From positions 62,001-126,000 of the forward strand of contig JAEUIC010000047.1 in assembly GCA_016795285.1 (NCBI GenBank): a DNA stretch of 64,000 bases. The letters run 5' to 3'. Under the pieces are notes generated by a model that saw only the letters and a program-made list of their open reading frames with translations, made no database searches and was not told where the DNA came from. This document shows positions 16,704 to 26,900 of the stretch, piece by piece. Position 1 is the stretch's first letter, and each line of letters begins with the position of its first letter. The DNA comes from Planctomycetota bacterium (GTDB lineage: Bacteria; Planctomycetota; B15-G4; SIAN01). The position numbers and the translations under genes were made by a program.

Positions 16704-19700
16704 TCAGAGCTTGTCGATCAGCCCTTCGAGCAGCGACCCGGCGTCGATCTCCGGCGCCTCCACCTTGATGTTGTCGAGCGAGAGATCGAGCCCCTTCTGC
16801 TGGTCCCAGTCGACCGGGAAGGTGACGCCGAACTTCATGCCGGAGCCGTACTCGAACGCGGCGAGGCTCCAGCGCTTCTCGTAGAGCGTCTCCTCCCACA
16901 AGAGCAGGTCGATGTCGACCTTCACGTAGCCCGAGACGTCGAACTTGAAGGTCGGCTGCGCCGAGAGCGACGCCTCGGCGTGCAGCTTCAAGCCGTCGCG
17001 CGGGTTCCAGTGCACCTCGGCGGCCGCCTTCGCCTCCGCTTTCAGGCCGACCTTGCCGGAGAGCTCGAGCCCCGCCTCCGCGCTGACCACCGGGATGCCG
17101 GCGCCGATGCCACCGTGCACCTTCATCGTGAGGCCCGCATCGGCCGGGATCACGAACGACGCGCTGCCGTCGACCTGCGTCTCCTCCTCGTGCGCCGGGT
17201 TGTACTTCACCGAGAGCTTCGCATCGCGCAGCTGCCCCGGCCCGACGCCGGCCGAGAAGTCGAGGCCGCCGCCGATCGTCGCGAAGATGCCGATCCGCTG
17301 CCCCATGATCGTGAAGCCGACGATCGGGATGTCGATGCCGATCGAGAAGAGGTTCTTGTCGAACCGCTTCTCGGGGAAGAGGTCGATCGCCGAGGGCAGC
17401 GCCACCTCGCCGGCGATCTCGACCTCGCCGTTCGGCAGCAGCTTGATGCCGACCGTCCCTTGCAGCCACGGCGCGATCTGCAGCGTCACGCTGCCCGCTC
17501 CGAAGACGGTGAGGTCCGGCGTCGCCTCGCCCGCCGGCACGCCATCCTCGCCGACCGCGCGGTTGGTCACGCCGGCATGCACGCCGCCCTTCAGCATCCC
17601 CTTCGCGTAGGTGACGTCGCCGACCGCCGTGAAGGCGCCGTTCTCGTAGTCGATGGTCACCTTCGCCGAGTCGAGGCCCGGCACGGCGAGCGCCGCGCTG
17701 CCGCTCCCCTTCGCCTTCCACTCGCCGTCGCCCTTCTCGAGCGTCGCGTCGAGGCTGCCGCTCTTCAGCGGCCCCTTGCCGGCGATCGCCACCTTGCCGG
17801 CGATGGTGACGGTCCCGTCGGGCGCGCGGCCGATCGAGAGCGTCGCCTCGTCGGCGCCCGGCACGTCGAGCACCACCGCGCCCTCGAGCCCCCACTGCTC
17901 GTCGCAGAGCGTCACCTTGCCGGTCGCCGACTTCACGAACTTGAGCTTGTCGGTCTTGATGCCGAGTTCCGCGCTGCCGGAGAGCTTCGACGCCCCCTCG
18001 CTCGCCTCGTAGCGGAACTCGAGGGTGCCGGGATCGAAGAGATCCTCGCGCACCACGCACTTGCCCTCGAGGACGAAGCCGGCGCCGCCCGCGCCCATGC
18101 CGGCGCCCGCCTTGATCGTCCCCTTGCAGAGCTTGTCGACCTCGAAGCCGAGCGTCCCCTCGACGCCGATCCCCTTGGTGCCGGCGAAGACGGTGAGCGC
18201 GCCGCCGGTCATCTGGATCGGGCCGGGCAGCTTCACTTCGTCGGCCGCGAAGGTCTTCGAGATCTGGATGCGATCGCCGCGGATCGACAAGTCGACGCTC
18301 GCCCCCTTCAGCGCGGGGATCGACGGCTCGATCACGCCGTCGGCGACGAGACCGTTGTCGGCGAGCTCGATCGAGTGGAGCTTGATCGGGCTCATCCCCT
18401 TGGCCTCGAGCAGCGCGCTCGCCTGCTTCTGCAGGCTCGTCTGCGAGACCATGCCGCCGAACTCGACCGCCTCGTGCGGGACGATGTCGGCGGTGATCGG
18501 CTTGCCCTTCACGTACTTGTCGTCGCGGAACGCGGTGCCGGCGATCGATCCGCCCTGCCCCTCCTTCCACGAGACCGACTGCAGCTCGAAGTTCTTGCCG
18601 AGCTGGATCGGCTTGCCGAGCTGCGGCGCGCCATCCTTCATCGGGATGCGCAGCGGCCGGCCGCCCGACGCGTTGGTGAAGAGCGTCAGCGCGTCGGGAT
18701 CGCCGGCGAGCCCCTTCTTCTTCGCCTCGCCGCCGGTCAGCACCTTCGTGCCCTGCAGCGGCTTGCCCGCTTCGAGGTCCTTCATCTCGTAGCGGACGCC
18801 TTGGCCCTCGATCGACTCGCCCGGCTTGATGGTCTTGAGCGTCACCGTCCAGCTGTTGCCGCGGATCGTCTCGAGCGAGGTGCCGGGCAGCTTCATGCCG
18901 CTCGCGCGCGCGTCGGCCAGCACGCCGCCGACCGCCGTCTCGAGCGCGTTGTTGATGCGCGAGCCGAACGAGCGGTTGGCGCTGGAGTGGAGCAGCCAGA
19001 GGTTGTCGACCTCGTCGCCGCCACCGAGCTGCCACTCCTTCTTGTGGTCGACGTCGAAGAACTGGATCGAGCCGTCCGCCTTCCAGTAGGGCCGCGCGAC
19101 GCGCTTCGCGATGGTCTCCTTCGAGCCGGCGAGGTAGCGGTCGTCGCCGCCGATCCGCAGGTACCAGACCTCCTGGTCGCGGATCTGGAGCGGCTTGGTC
19201 GCGCCGATCTTCTTCTCGACGGCGGCCTGCGCCTTCGGCACCGCCTCGGCGTCCCACGCCGCGCGATGGCCGTCGGTCCGCTCGCGCTTCGCCGGCAGCA
19301 CGAAGTCGTTCGCCGGGATGAACCCCGCCTTCAGCTTCGGCAGCGAGACCGCGCCGACGTCGAGCTGCTTCGCCGTCTTGTCGAGGCGGTCCTTGCCGCT
19401 CACGTACTCGTTGCCGTCGGGCGAGAGCTTCGACTCGCCGCTCGCGCTCTCCTGCTTGCCGCTCGCGGCATCGCCCGCTTTCCGAGCGATGAGTGGCAAC
19501 CCGCTCCCCACCGTCGATGGTGCAACTGCCCCGCCACCTCGCGACGGCGCGACGACCCCGCCGCCTTGCGCCCCGCCACCGGACGTGCCGCCCTGCTGGA
19601 CGACGTGGGTCAGCTCGTGCGCCATCAGGTGGTCGCCGGCGGCCGTGCCGGGCGCCAGCTGTCCGGCGCCGAAGAAGAGGTCGTTGCCGACCGTGAAGGC

Positions 19701-20408
19701 GTGGGCGTCGAGCTCGTGCGCCATCGACTGCGCGGCGGCGTCGTCGTGGACGCGCACCTGCGAGAAGTCGTGGCCGAGCTTCTGCTCCATGTCGGCACGC
19801 GCGGCCGGCGGCAGCGGCGCGCCGCCGCCCCGCTTGCCGTCGATGCGCCGCTCGAGGTCGGCGGCGGCCTGCTCCTGCGCCGCGGCCGGCTCGCTCGCGC
19901 GCGCGCGGCGCTGCAGCGGTGCGACGCCGCCGCCGGCCATCCGGGTGATCTTCGGCGCACGCTGCGCCGGCTTCGCGGCCTCGTCCGCCTTCGCCGCGTC
20001 GTCGCCCTTCGTCTTCTGCGCCGCCTCGTCCTTCGCCTGCTGCTTCGCCTTCCCGGCCTGCGCCTCCTTCTGCTTCTCGAGCTTGGCGTCGCCGTCGATC
20101 TCCTTCCTCGCGAGCTTCGCGGCGCCCGGCTTCTTCTCGTCGGGCTTCTTCGCCGCGCCGGCCGCCGCGCTCGGCGTCGCCCCCTTCTTCTCGTCGGGTT
20201 TCGCGACCGCGCGCGCGACCTGCTCCGCCTCCTGCTCCATGGCGTCGCCCGGCTGGCTCACCGCCATCCGCCGCTGCACGAACGCCGGGGTGCGCGCGAC
20301 GTGGCGCGCCGACGGCGGCTTCTCGGCGCCCTTCTTCTCGGCCGGCTTCTTCTCCGGCTCCGGCGACTTGCCGGCGGACTTGCGCTGCGTGACGGCGGAA
20401 CGGCCCAT
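16704..20408 (-). CDS. eCIS-associated DUF4157 protein with HNH-nuclease-like segment and long beta-repeat tail
   Basis: The 1234-residue protein is the last gene of the injection-system cluster. Residues 1-170 are a Lys/Ala/Glu-rich low-complexity leader. Residues about 195-272 form the DUF4157 domain (LPPAARADMEQKLGHDFSQV, then AHELTHVVQQ with HELTH at 264-268), the marker domain of eCIS loci, which is zincin-like. Residues 448-482 (DVDHKKEWQLGG, NLWLLHSSANRS) match the spacing of an HNH endonuclease core (DH…GG…NL…N). From about 560 to the end runs a long series of Gly-rich beta repeats (GxVTIAGKVAIAG, GEVEIAGEVALP). I infer that DUF4157 targets a toxic cargo to the particle. It starts one base after the ATPase gene. 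Confidence 0.85.
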   Translation of the reverse strand: MGRSAVTQRKSAGKSPEPEKKPAEKKGAEKPPSARHVARTPAFVQRRMAVSQPGDAMEQEAEQVARAVAKPDEKKGATPSAAAGAAKKPDEKKPGAAKLARKEIDGDAKLEKQKEAQAGKAKQQAKDEAAQKTKGDDAAKADEAAKPAQRAPKITRMAGGGVAPLQRRARASEPAAAQEQAAADLERRIDGKRGGGAPLPPAARADMEQKLGHDFSQVRVHDDAAAQSMAHELDAHAFTVGNDLFFGAGQLAPGTAAGDHLMAHELTHVVQQGGTSGGGAQGGGVVAPSRGGGAVAPSTVGSGLPLIARKAGDAASGKQESASGESKLSPDGNEYVSGKDRLDKTAKQLDVGAVSLPKLKAGFIPANDFVLPAKRERTDGHRAAWDAEAVPKAQAAVEKKIGATKPLQIRDQEVWYLRIGGDDRYLAGSKETIAKRVARPYWKADGSIQFFDVDHKKEWQLGGGDEVDNLWLLHSSANRSFGSRINNALETAVGGVLADARASGMKLPGTSLETIRGNSWTVTLKTIKPGESIEGQGVRYEMKDLEAGKPLQGTKVLTGGEAKKKGLAGDPDALTLFTNASGGRPLRIPMKDGAPQLGKPIQLGKNFELQSVSWKEGQGGSIAGTAFRDDKYVKGKPITADIVPHEAVEFGGMVSQTSLQKQASALLEAKGMSPIKLHSIELADNGLVADGVIEPSIPALKGASVDLSIRGDRIQISKTFAADEVKLPGPIQMTGGALTVFAGTKGIGVEGTLGFEVDKLCKGTIKAGAGMGAGGAGFVLEGKCVVREDLFDPGTLEFRYEASEGASKLSGSAELGIKTDKLKFVKSATGKVTLCDEQWGLEGAVVLDVPGADEATLSIGRAPDGTVTIAGKVAIAGKGPLKSGSLDATLEKGDGEWKAKGSGSAALAVPGLDSAKVTIDYENGAFTAVGDVTYAKGMLKGGVHAGVTNRAVGEDGVPAGEATPDLTVFGAGSVTLQIAPWLQGTVGIKLLPNGEVEIAGEVALPSAIDLFPEKRFDKNLFSIGIDIPIVGFTIMGQRIGIFATIGGGLDFSAGVGPGQLRDAKLSVKYNPAHEEETQVDGSASFVIPADAGLTMKVHGGIGAGIPVVSAEAGLELSGKVGLKAEAKAAAEVHWNPRDGLKLHAEASLSAQPTFKFDVSGYVKVDIDLLLWEETLYEKRWSLAAFEYGSGMKFGVTFPVDWDQQKGLDLSLDNIKVEAPEIDAGSLLEGLIDKL

Positions 20409-20409
20409 C

Positions 20410-22401
20410 TCAGCTCCTCCGTTGCGACGGCCGCGGCAGCAGCTGTCCCGGCGCCGCTCGACCGAGCTTGCGGTACTCGTCGGCCAGCGCCTCCTGCAGG
20501 AGCGCGAGCGGGATGCGTCCCGCGCGGCAGCGGGTCGACGCCGCCAGCACCGCGTTCTTCACGTGGCCGCCGGCGAGGTCGCACCAGCTCGCCAGGAAGT
20601 CGAGCTCGGCCTGCGGCGGCGCGCGGTCGCCGAGGTGCGCCTGCCAGAGGCGGCGCCGCTCGGCGGGCGCCGGCAGCGGGAAGTCGAGCACGACGTCGAG
20701 GCGGCGCAGGAAGGCGGGATCGATGCGCGTGCGGCTGTTCGCGGTCAGCAGCGCGATCCCGGCGAACGCCTCGAGGCGCGTCAGCAGGTGGTTGGTGAGC
20801 ATGTTGAGGTAGCGCTCGCCCGTCTCGCCCGCGTCGCTGCGCTGGCCGAAGAGCGCATCGGCCTCGTCGAAGAGCAGGATCACGTCGAGCGCCGCCGCCA
20901 CGTCGAGAAGGCGCCCGAGGTTCTTCTCCGACTCTCCGACCCACTTCGACATCAGCGCGCCGAGGTCGACGCGCCAGAGCGGGATCCCCAACGCCGTGGC
21001 GACACGCGACGCGGCGAGCGTCTTGCCCGTGCCGCTCTCGCCGACCAGCAGCGCGCGCACGCCGGCGTTGCCGCCGCTCGAGAGCGTCGTCCCGAGCCCC
21101 TGCCACAACGAGTCGCGCCGCCGGCAGCGCTCGATCAGCTGCTCGAGTTCGGCGGCGAGCGACGCGGGCAGCACCAGCGCGCCGTCGGCCACCTCGCGCT
21201 CGATCGGCTGCGCCAGCGCGCGCAGCTGCGCCACGCCGATCCGGCGGCGCGCCACCGCCAGCTGCTCCGCGTCGAGCGGCCGCCCGCTCGCCCGCGCCAC
21301 CACCTTCGCGTGGCGGGCGATCCGATCGATCAACCCGAACGCGAGCGGCGCTTCCGCCAGCGACTCGGCCAGCGCCGCGGCCGGCTCCGCCGCGTCGAAG
21401 TGGGCGTGCCAGCGCGCGCGCCGCTCGGCGCAGTCAGGCAGCGGCAGCTCGAGTTCGAGCAGCCCCTCGTCGGGCAGCGCGGAGGCGCCGCTCGCCAGCG
21501 CCACCAGCGGACCGCGCGCCCCGCTCAACACGCCGCGCGCGAGCGCCTCCTCGCTCGCCCCGTCGAGCAGCACCATCGGCAACCAGCCCGCGCAGCGGCA
21601 CGCGAGCCCGAGCGTGCGCTCCGCTTGCCACCGCTCGAGCGGCACCTCGAGCGGCTCCTGCCCGAAGACGCGCGCGAGGCGCGTCGCGAACTCGTCGCGT
21701 CCGCTGAATGGGGAGCCGCGCACGACGACGCCACGCGCGCCATCGCGCAGCGCCGCCACCGCCTCGTCGAGCAGCGCGGCCGCCGCCGCAGGCAGCTGCG
21801 TCGCGCCGCTCGTCGCGGCGGGATGGCGCGTGCCGGGCCACGCCGGTCGACCGCCCGACAGCAGCGCGAAGAGGCGCGGCTCGACGGCGAGCGACCGCTG
21901 CGGCAGCGGCCCGTCGCCCGCGACCTCGACGACGCCGGCCGCGACGCTCGGCAGCGCCAGCAGCGCCAGCGGATCGATCGGCGCGTCATGGAAGAGGGTG
22001 CGCAGCAGCGCCACCACGAGCTCGGCGCCCGGCCGCGCGCTGCCCGGCGCACCGCGCTCGTCGGCCTGCAGCTCGCCCACCACCGCGCCGACTGCGGCGT
22101 CGGCCTCGACTGCGCCGAGCCAGCCGATCAGGAAGAGGTCGGCCGGCCGCGCGACGAGCAGCGTCATCAAGGTCGCGAGCGGGCCGTGCAGTTGGGTCGG
22201 CGGCGGAGTCGCCGCCGCGGCCAGCGCGCGCGCCGCCGCGCTCGGTGAAGCGAGGCGCGCGACCGCGAAGCGGCCGAGCTCGCCGCGCACCCACGTGAGG
22301 ACGCCGCGCGCATCGACCGACTCGACCGCCGGCGCCGCCGCGATCGGCACCGGCTCGGCGGCGTGCTCCTTCGCGTGCTGCGTCGCTTTCATCGGGCTCA
22401 T
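20410..22401 (-). CDS. eCIS AAA+ ATPase (Afp15-like)
   Basis: The 663-residue protein has a canonical C-terminal AAA module: Walker A GESGTGKT (454-461), Walker B ILLFDEADALF (508-518) and LTANSRTRIDPAFLRRLD as sensor/arginine-finger region. An earlier degenerate P-loop-like stretch (VVVRGSPFSGRDEF, about 225-238) suggests a dead first module, as seen in other eCIS ATPases. Every eCIS locus carries such an ATPase; its exact role in assembly is not settled. ATG at 22401 overlaps the stop of the upstream gene (ATGA). A further ATG nine bases downstream is possible. Confidence 0.88.
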   Translation of the reverse strand: MSPMKATQHAKEHAAEPVPIAAAPAVESVDARGVLTWVRGELGRFAVARLASPSAAARALAAAATPPPTQLHGPLATLMTLLVARPADLFLIGWLGAVEADAAVGAVVGELQADERGAPGSARPGAELVVALLRTLFHDAPIDPLALLALPSVAAGVVEVAGDGPLPQRSLAVEPRLFALLSGGRPAWPGTRHPAATSGATQLPAAAAALLDEAVAALRDGARGVVVRGSPFSGRDEFATRLARVFGQEPLEVPLERWQAERTLGLACRCAGWLPMVLLDGASEEALARGVLSGARGPLVALASGASALPDEGLLELELPLPDCAERRARWHAHFDAAEPAAALAESLAEAPLAFGLIDRIARHAKVVARASGRPLDAEQLAVARRRIGVAQLRALAQPIEREVADGALVLPASLAAELEQLIERCRRRDSLWQGLGTTLSSGGNAGVRALLVGESGTGKTLAASRVATALGIPLWRVDLGALMSKWVGESEKNLGRLLDVAAALDVILLFDEADALFGQRSDAGETGERYLNMLTNHLLTRLEAFAGIALLTANSRTRIDPAFLRRLDVVLDFPLPAPAERRRLWQAHLGDRAPPQAELDFLASWCDLAGGHVKNAVLAASTRCRAGRIPLALLQEALADEYRKLGRAAPGQLLPRPSQRRS

Positions 22402-23957
22402 CGCGGCTCTCCTGCCCCGAAGTCGTAGTGGAAGCGGAGCGCGACGCCGAGCCACGGCACGAAGCCCGGATCGACGTCGAGGCCGGCGAGCCGCACGTCG
22501 AGGCGCACCGCCGTCGCCGGCAGGCAGACGTCGAGCCGCCCCGGCCGCACCAGCAGCCGCCCGCGCGCACGCAGCAGCGACGGCGAGAAGAGGGCGGCGC
22601 CGAACCGCAGGCCCCCCAGCGCCACCAGCGTCTCGACGAGCGGCGCGACGTCATGTTGCGGGACGTCGTGTTGCGGGACGTCGTGTGGCGCAGCGTCGCG
22701 TGGCGCAGCGTCGGGCGGCGCGTCGACCTGCGCGGCGGCGCGCGCGAGCCAGTCGGCGAGCGGATCGTCGCTCGGCAGTCCCAGCGCCAGCGCTAGCGCG
22801 CGCAGCAGCGCGAAGCCGCCGCCGCCAGCCTGCCACCAAGGCGCCGCGGCCAGCTGCTCTTGCGCGGCACGACCGAGCAGGAAGGGCAGCAGCCGGAACG
22901 TGCCGCACCACGCCGAGTCGATCCGCTCCAGCAGCGGATCGTCGCTGGCCGCGGCGGCACGGAGAAACGGAGGCGCTGCAGCGCGCGGCCGCGGCGGCGC
23001 CGCGCTCGTTGCGGCCGACGGCGGCGAAGGGGCTTCCTGCGGCACGACCGCGTCGCTCGCCGCGCGGCGCGCGCGACCGAACGGCACGGTGCGACCGTCG
23101 ACGCCTTCGTTCGCGACGCGCGGCAGCGGCGGTGCGGCGACGCGCGCGCGGCACTCCTCGGCGAACCGGCGGGCCTGCGCGTCGTCGTGCACCGCCGCCG
23201 CCAACGCGCGCGGACGATTCGCGATCCAGTCGAGCAGCACCCGCAACACCACGCGGCCATCGTCGGGCGCGAGCGCGCGCCAGTTCGACGCCACGCCCGC
23301 GCGCGGCACCGCCGGCGGCGTCGCGCGCGGGCGGTCGAGCGAACGGTCGAGCCGCGCCTCTTGCGCCGCCAGCAACGGCGGGGCCTCCTTCGGCGCGGCC
23401 GTCGCGGTCGCGCCCACTGCCGTCGCCACGGTCGGCACGCGGCAACCCGCCGCCGCCGCCACGGCGCCCGCCACTTCCCGGGCCGCCGCCGAAGAGAGCA
23501 GCACCACGACCGCGTCGGCGACGCCCGCTCGCTCGAGTCGCACCATCACCGCCGCCAGCCGCGGCGCATGGTCGAGGAAGAGGGCGCGCAGCGCGGCGCC
23601 CGGCTCCCGCTCGCCGGTCGGCAGCAGCGCGCGCCACGGCCAGCGCGCCGCCTCGCCGCGCGCGATCGCCGTCGCGACCGCCGCCACCATCTCCTCGGGC
23701 GAAGCGAAGCGGACCCGCTCGAACGAGCCGCTCGCCAGCGCCGTGACCAGCGACTCACGCAGCGCAGCGCCGAGCTCGCCGAGCCGCCCGCGCAACGCGA
23801 GCCGCCGCACCACCACCACCTCGTCGTCCGGCAGCTCGGGCAGCCGCGCCCGCTGCAGCGTGCGGCGCAACTCCGCGGCGACCCGCTCGCGCGCACCGCC
23901 CCCCCGCGCGCGCACGCGCACCGACCGGAGCAGCACTTCGTCGAGGCGCGCCGCCAC
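22398..23957 (-). CDS. Probable eCIS tape-measure protein
   Basis: The 519-residue protein starts at GTG 23957, three bases after the previous stop. Its N-terminus (about 20-75, with ELRRTLQRARLPELPDDEVV then LRGRLGELGAALRESL) resembles the CIS tape-measure family, in which short paired helices precede an LG-rich motif. Position also fits, since in Afp the tape measure (Afp14) directly precedes the ATPase (Afp15). The remainder is Ala/Arg-rich with several GWLLP-free helical blocks and a pentapeptide repeat around residues 413-437. If it is the tape measure, it sets particle length. It lacks the long coiled coil of siphophage tape measures. The assignment is context plus weak similarity. Confidence 0.6.
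   Translation of the reverse strand: MAARLDEVLLRSVRVRARGGGARERVAAELRRTLQRARLPELPDDEVVVVRRLALRGRLGELGAALRESLVTALASGSFERVRFASPEEMVAAVATAIARGEAARWPWRALLPTGEREPGAALRALFLDHAPRLAAVMVRLERAGVADAVVVLLSSAAAREVAGAVAAAAGCRVPTVATAVGATATAAPKEAPPLLAAQEARLDRSLDRPRATPPAVPRAGVASNWRALAPDDGRVVLRVLLDWIANRPRALAAAVHDDAQARRFAEECRARVAAPPLPRVANEGVDGRTVPFGRARRAASDAVVPQEAPSPPSAATSAAPPRPRAAAPPFLRAAAASDDPLLERIDSAWCGTFRLLPFLLGRAAQEQLAAAPWWQAGGGGFALLRALALALGLPSDDPLADWLARAAAQVDAPPDAAPRDAAPHDVPQHDVPQHDVAPLVETLVALGGLRFGAALFSPSLLRARGRLLVRPGRLDVCLPATAVRLDVRLAGLDVDPGFVPWLGVALRFHYDFGAGEPR
22647..22721. repeat. 15-base in-frame tandem repeat in the tape-measure candidate
   Basis: Five 15-base units run from 22647 to 22721. The first two are nearly identical (GACGTCATGTTGCGG and GACGTCGTGTTGCGG), and the later units are more diverged. 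They encode HDVPQ-type pentapeptides (PHDVPQHDVPQHDV). Because the period is a multiple of three, copy-number change would alter protein length without shifting frame. Confidence 0.8.
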
Positions 23958-23960
23958 GGC

Positions 23961-26900
23961 TCACTCCTGCAGGCCGACGCGACCGCTCACGGTGAAGCGC
24001 GCCGTCACGGCGACCGCCGCGCCGATCGACCGCACCACGCGCGCCACCGCGAGGCCGTCATCGTCGCGCTGCTCGACCGCCAGCACGCCGCGCAGCGCCT
24101 GCTGCTCGTCGAGGAGGTGGAGCAGCGTCCCCGGCGCCGCATCGCGCGACAGCTGCAGCCGCATCCGCGCGCCGAGGTCGAAGCGCGGCGGCGGCGTGAC
24201 CACGCTGCCGCGCAGCAGGTCGGACGGATCGCCGTGGGCCGCCAGCAGCAGCAGCGCGCGCAGCGCATTGCGGAACGCGGAGCGCGCCGTCGCGCTGGCG
24301 TCGGCGGAGAGGCGCGCGAACCACCAGTCGACCAGCTCGACCAGCGTGCGCGCCACCTGCAGCGAGCGCGCCTCGACGTCGGCCAGCAGCGGCCAGCGCA
24401 GCGGCTCCTCGAGCGGCAGGCGATCGTCGTCGGCCAGCTCGGCGAACCGCAAGCGCGGACCGGCGGCGACCTGCGCGAGCGTCGCCAGCAGCGCGCCGGC
24501 ACCTCGCTCGAGTTCGCTCGACAGGCGGGTCGCAGCGGCCTGCAGCGGCCCGGTCGGCAACGCCGCGGCATCGCGCAGCGACGGCGGCGGCGGCGTCGCG
24601 GGGCGCAGCGCGATCGTCGTCGCGAGCTGCCGCCAGAGCTGCGTCGCATCGCGCCGCAGCGCGACCCCCTTCTTCGGCCCGATCCGCGTCGCGACCCGCT
24701 CGAAGCGCTGCTCCGCGTTGCCGGCCTGCGACGCGACGCGCACCGCGCGCAGCCGCTCGAGGTCGAGCCAGCGCGACCCGCGCGGCACCAGGGCAGCGAG
24801 CGGCGCCGTGGTCGCGAAGTCGCTGATCGAGAGCTCGCGCAGCAGGTCGAGGAAGGGGTCGAGCTCGTCGGGCAGCTCGCGCGCCGGCGCGCCGATGCCC
24901 GGCAGCAGGTCGTCGGCCCGCGCGAAGCGCAGCGGCAACGGATCGGCCGGCGCCACCTCGGCGTGGACCGCGCGCGCGCGCACGAAATGGAGGCCGCGCG
25001 CGAAGCGCAGCGCCTTGCTGCGCGCCTCGTCGGTCTCCTCGACGCGCTGCCAATCCTCGGCGACGACCTTCTGCGCCAGCGCGTAGTCGTCGTTCGCCTC
25101 GGCCAGCGCCGCCGCCGCGGCGCGCAGCTGCGGCTCGGCCTGCGCGATCGCCCCGTCGAGTTCCTCCAGCTCGGCGCGGCGCCGCTCGCGCTCGGTCAGC
25201 AGGTCGCGCAGCTCGCGCTCGCGCAGCACCCGCACCTGCTCGAGCTTCGCGGTCGCATCGATCAGCACGCGGCCTTGCGAGATCAACGTGTTGAAGCGCG
25301 CCTCGGCGGTGAGCGTCGACGCGTCGATCGGCAGCGAGGGCCGCGCAGCCAGCGCGTCCCGCACCGACGCCGGGAGGTTCAGCTCCGCGCGCCCGGCCAA
25401 TGCCGACAGCTGGATCAGCGCGCTGTCGGAGTCGTTCATCGAATAGACCTCGGGCGCGACGTTGCGCACCACGCCGAAGTCGGTCGAGCTGGCCAGCCGC
25501 TCGACCCCGTCCGAGGGGGAGATCTTCGCGAAGAAGGTCTCGCTGGTCTTGGCGAGGCTCGCCTTCTCCGCGCTGGCGCTGAAGAAGTTCGCCACCTCGC
25601 GGATGCGGAACGACTCGCTGCTGATCGACTCCACGGCAGCGGGGGCAGCGGCGGGCGCCGCAGCCGGTGCCGCGGGCGCCGCCACCTTCGGCACCGCCGC
25701 TTCGAGCACGCCGTACGGCAGCTTGCGCATCAGGTTGAGGCCGCTGCCGTCGGTGGCCGTGCCGCCGGAGAGCGCCGCGAAGTTGAGCGTGTGGGCGTCG
25801 AGCTGATGGCGATGGCCGAGCAGCAGGTCGCGCGTCTGGTCGAGCTGCGCCTGCTGCTCGACGATCCGCTGATCGAGCACGCCGACGTACTTGGCGAGGA
25901 AGGCGCGCGCGACCACGCGACCGAAGGCGTCGGCCGGCGGATCGGCGGGCGGCAGCGCCGCGACGCGACCGCGCGCTGCGAGCCAACGGGCGCGCGACTC
26001 GAAGGGCGCCGGCAGCGGATCGCGCCACGGACGTGGCAGCTGCTCGCGCTCGGCGATGCCGAGGCCGCGCGCGACCAGCTCGGCGCGCAGCTGCTCGTCG
26101 GCGAACTGCTCCGGCGCGCGCGGCTCCGCGTCGGGCAGCACGGAGAGCGGCGCGAGCTCGGCGCCGGTCAGCGTCACCGTGGCGGAGAAGCCGCCGCCGG
26201 AGAGGGTGCGCGCGACCGAGCGCGCCGCACCGGCCGCGACGACGTTCGCCGCATCGGGCGCGAACCGCTGCGCGAGGAACGCCGTGCGCCACGCGGCGAA
26301 GGCGTCGTTGGCGAGGCGCCACCGCTCGAAGAGCTCGTCGAGCGCGGTCGTGTCGACGCTCGGCAGGTCGAGGAGATCGGGACGCCAGCTGCGATCGGCC
26401 ACCTCGATCAGCAGGCGGATGCGATCGGCCATGCGGCCGGCGCGCTCGAGCGGCGCGCGCGGCAGCTCGCGGCGCAGCAGCGGAGCGACGTCGCTGCTGC
26501 GCACGGCGACCAGCTCGACGTCGTGCGCCGGGCCGAAGAGCGGGCAGCTCGGCGACCCTGCGGGATCGAGCAGCAGCTCGGGCGGCAGGCTGCCAGCGGC
26601 GGCGAGGAAGTCGAGCGGGCAGGCGGCGACGAGTTCGGCGGCGCGCGCCGCATCGCCCTGGCCGTCGCGGCGCGGCAGCTGCTCCAGCAGCTCCGCGAAG
26701 GTCGCCTCGCACTGCGCGCGCAGCGCGGCGTGGCCCCCTTCCGGCAGCGCCAGCCGGCGCGCGCCGTGCACGTCGATCCAGGTCGCGGTGCGCGCGGCAT
26801 CGAGTCCGACCAGCGCGACGACGACGCCCGGTTCGCTGCTGCGCAGCAGCGGCTGGCCGAGCGTCGCGGCGGCGACCACGTTGGCGATGCGCGCGGCCGG

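Noticed and set aside
16980..20798. A 1272-residue plus-strand open frame across the DUF4157 gene
   Set aside because: It is the mirror of the DUF4157 gene, with Arg/His-rich sequence and no domain signal.
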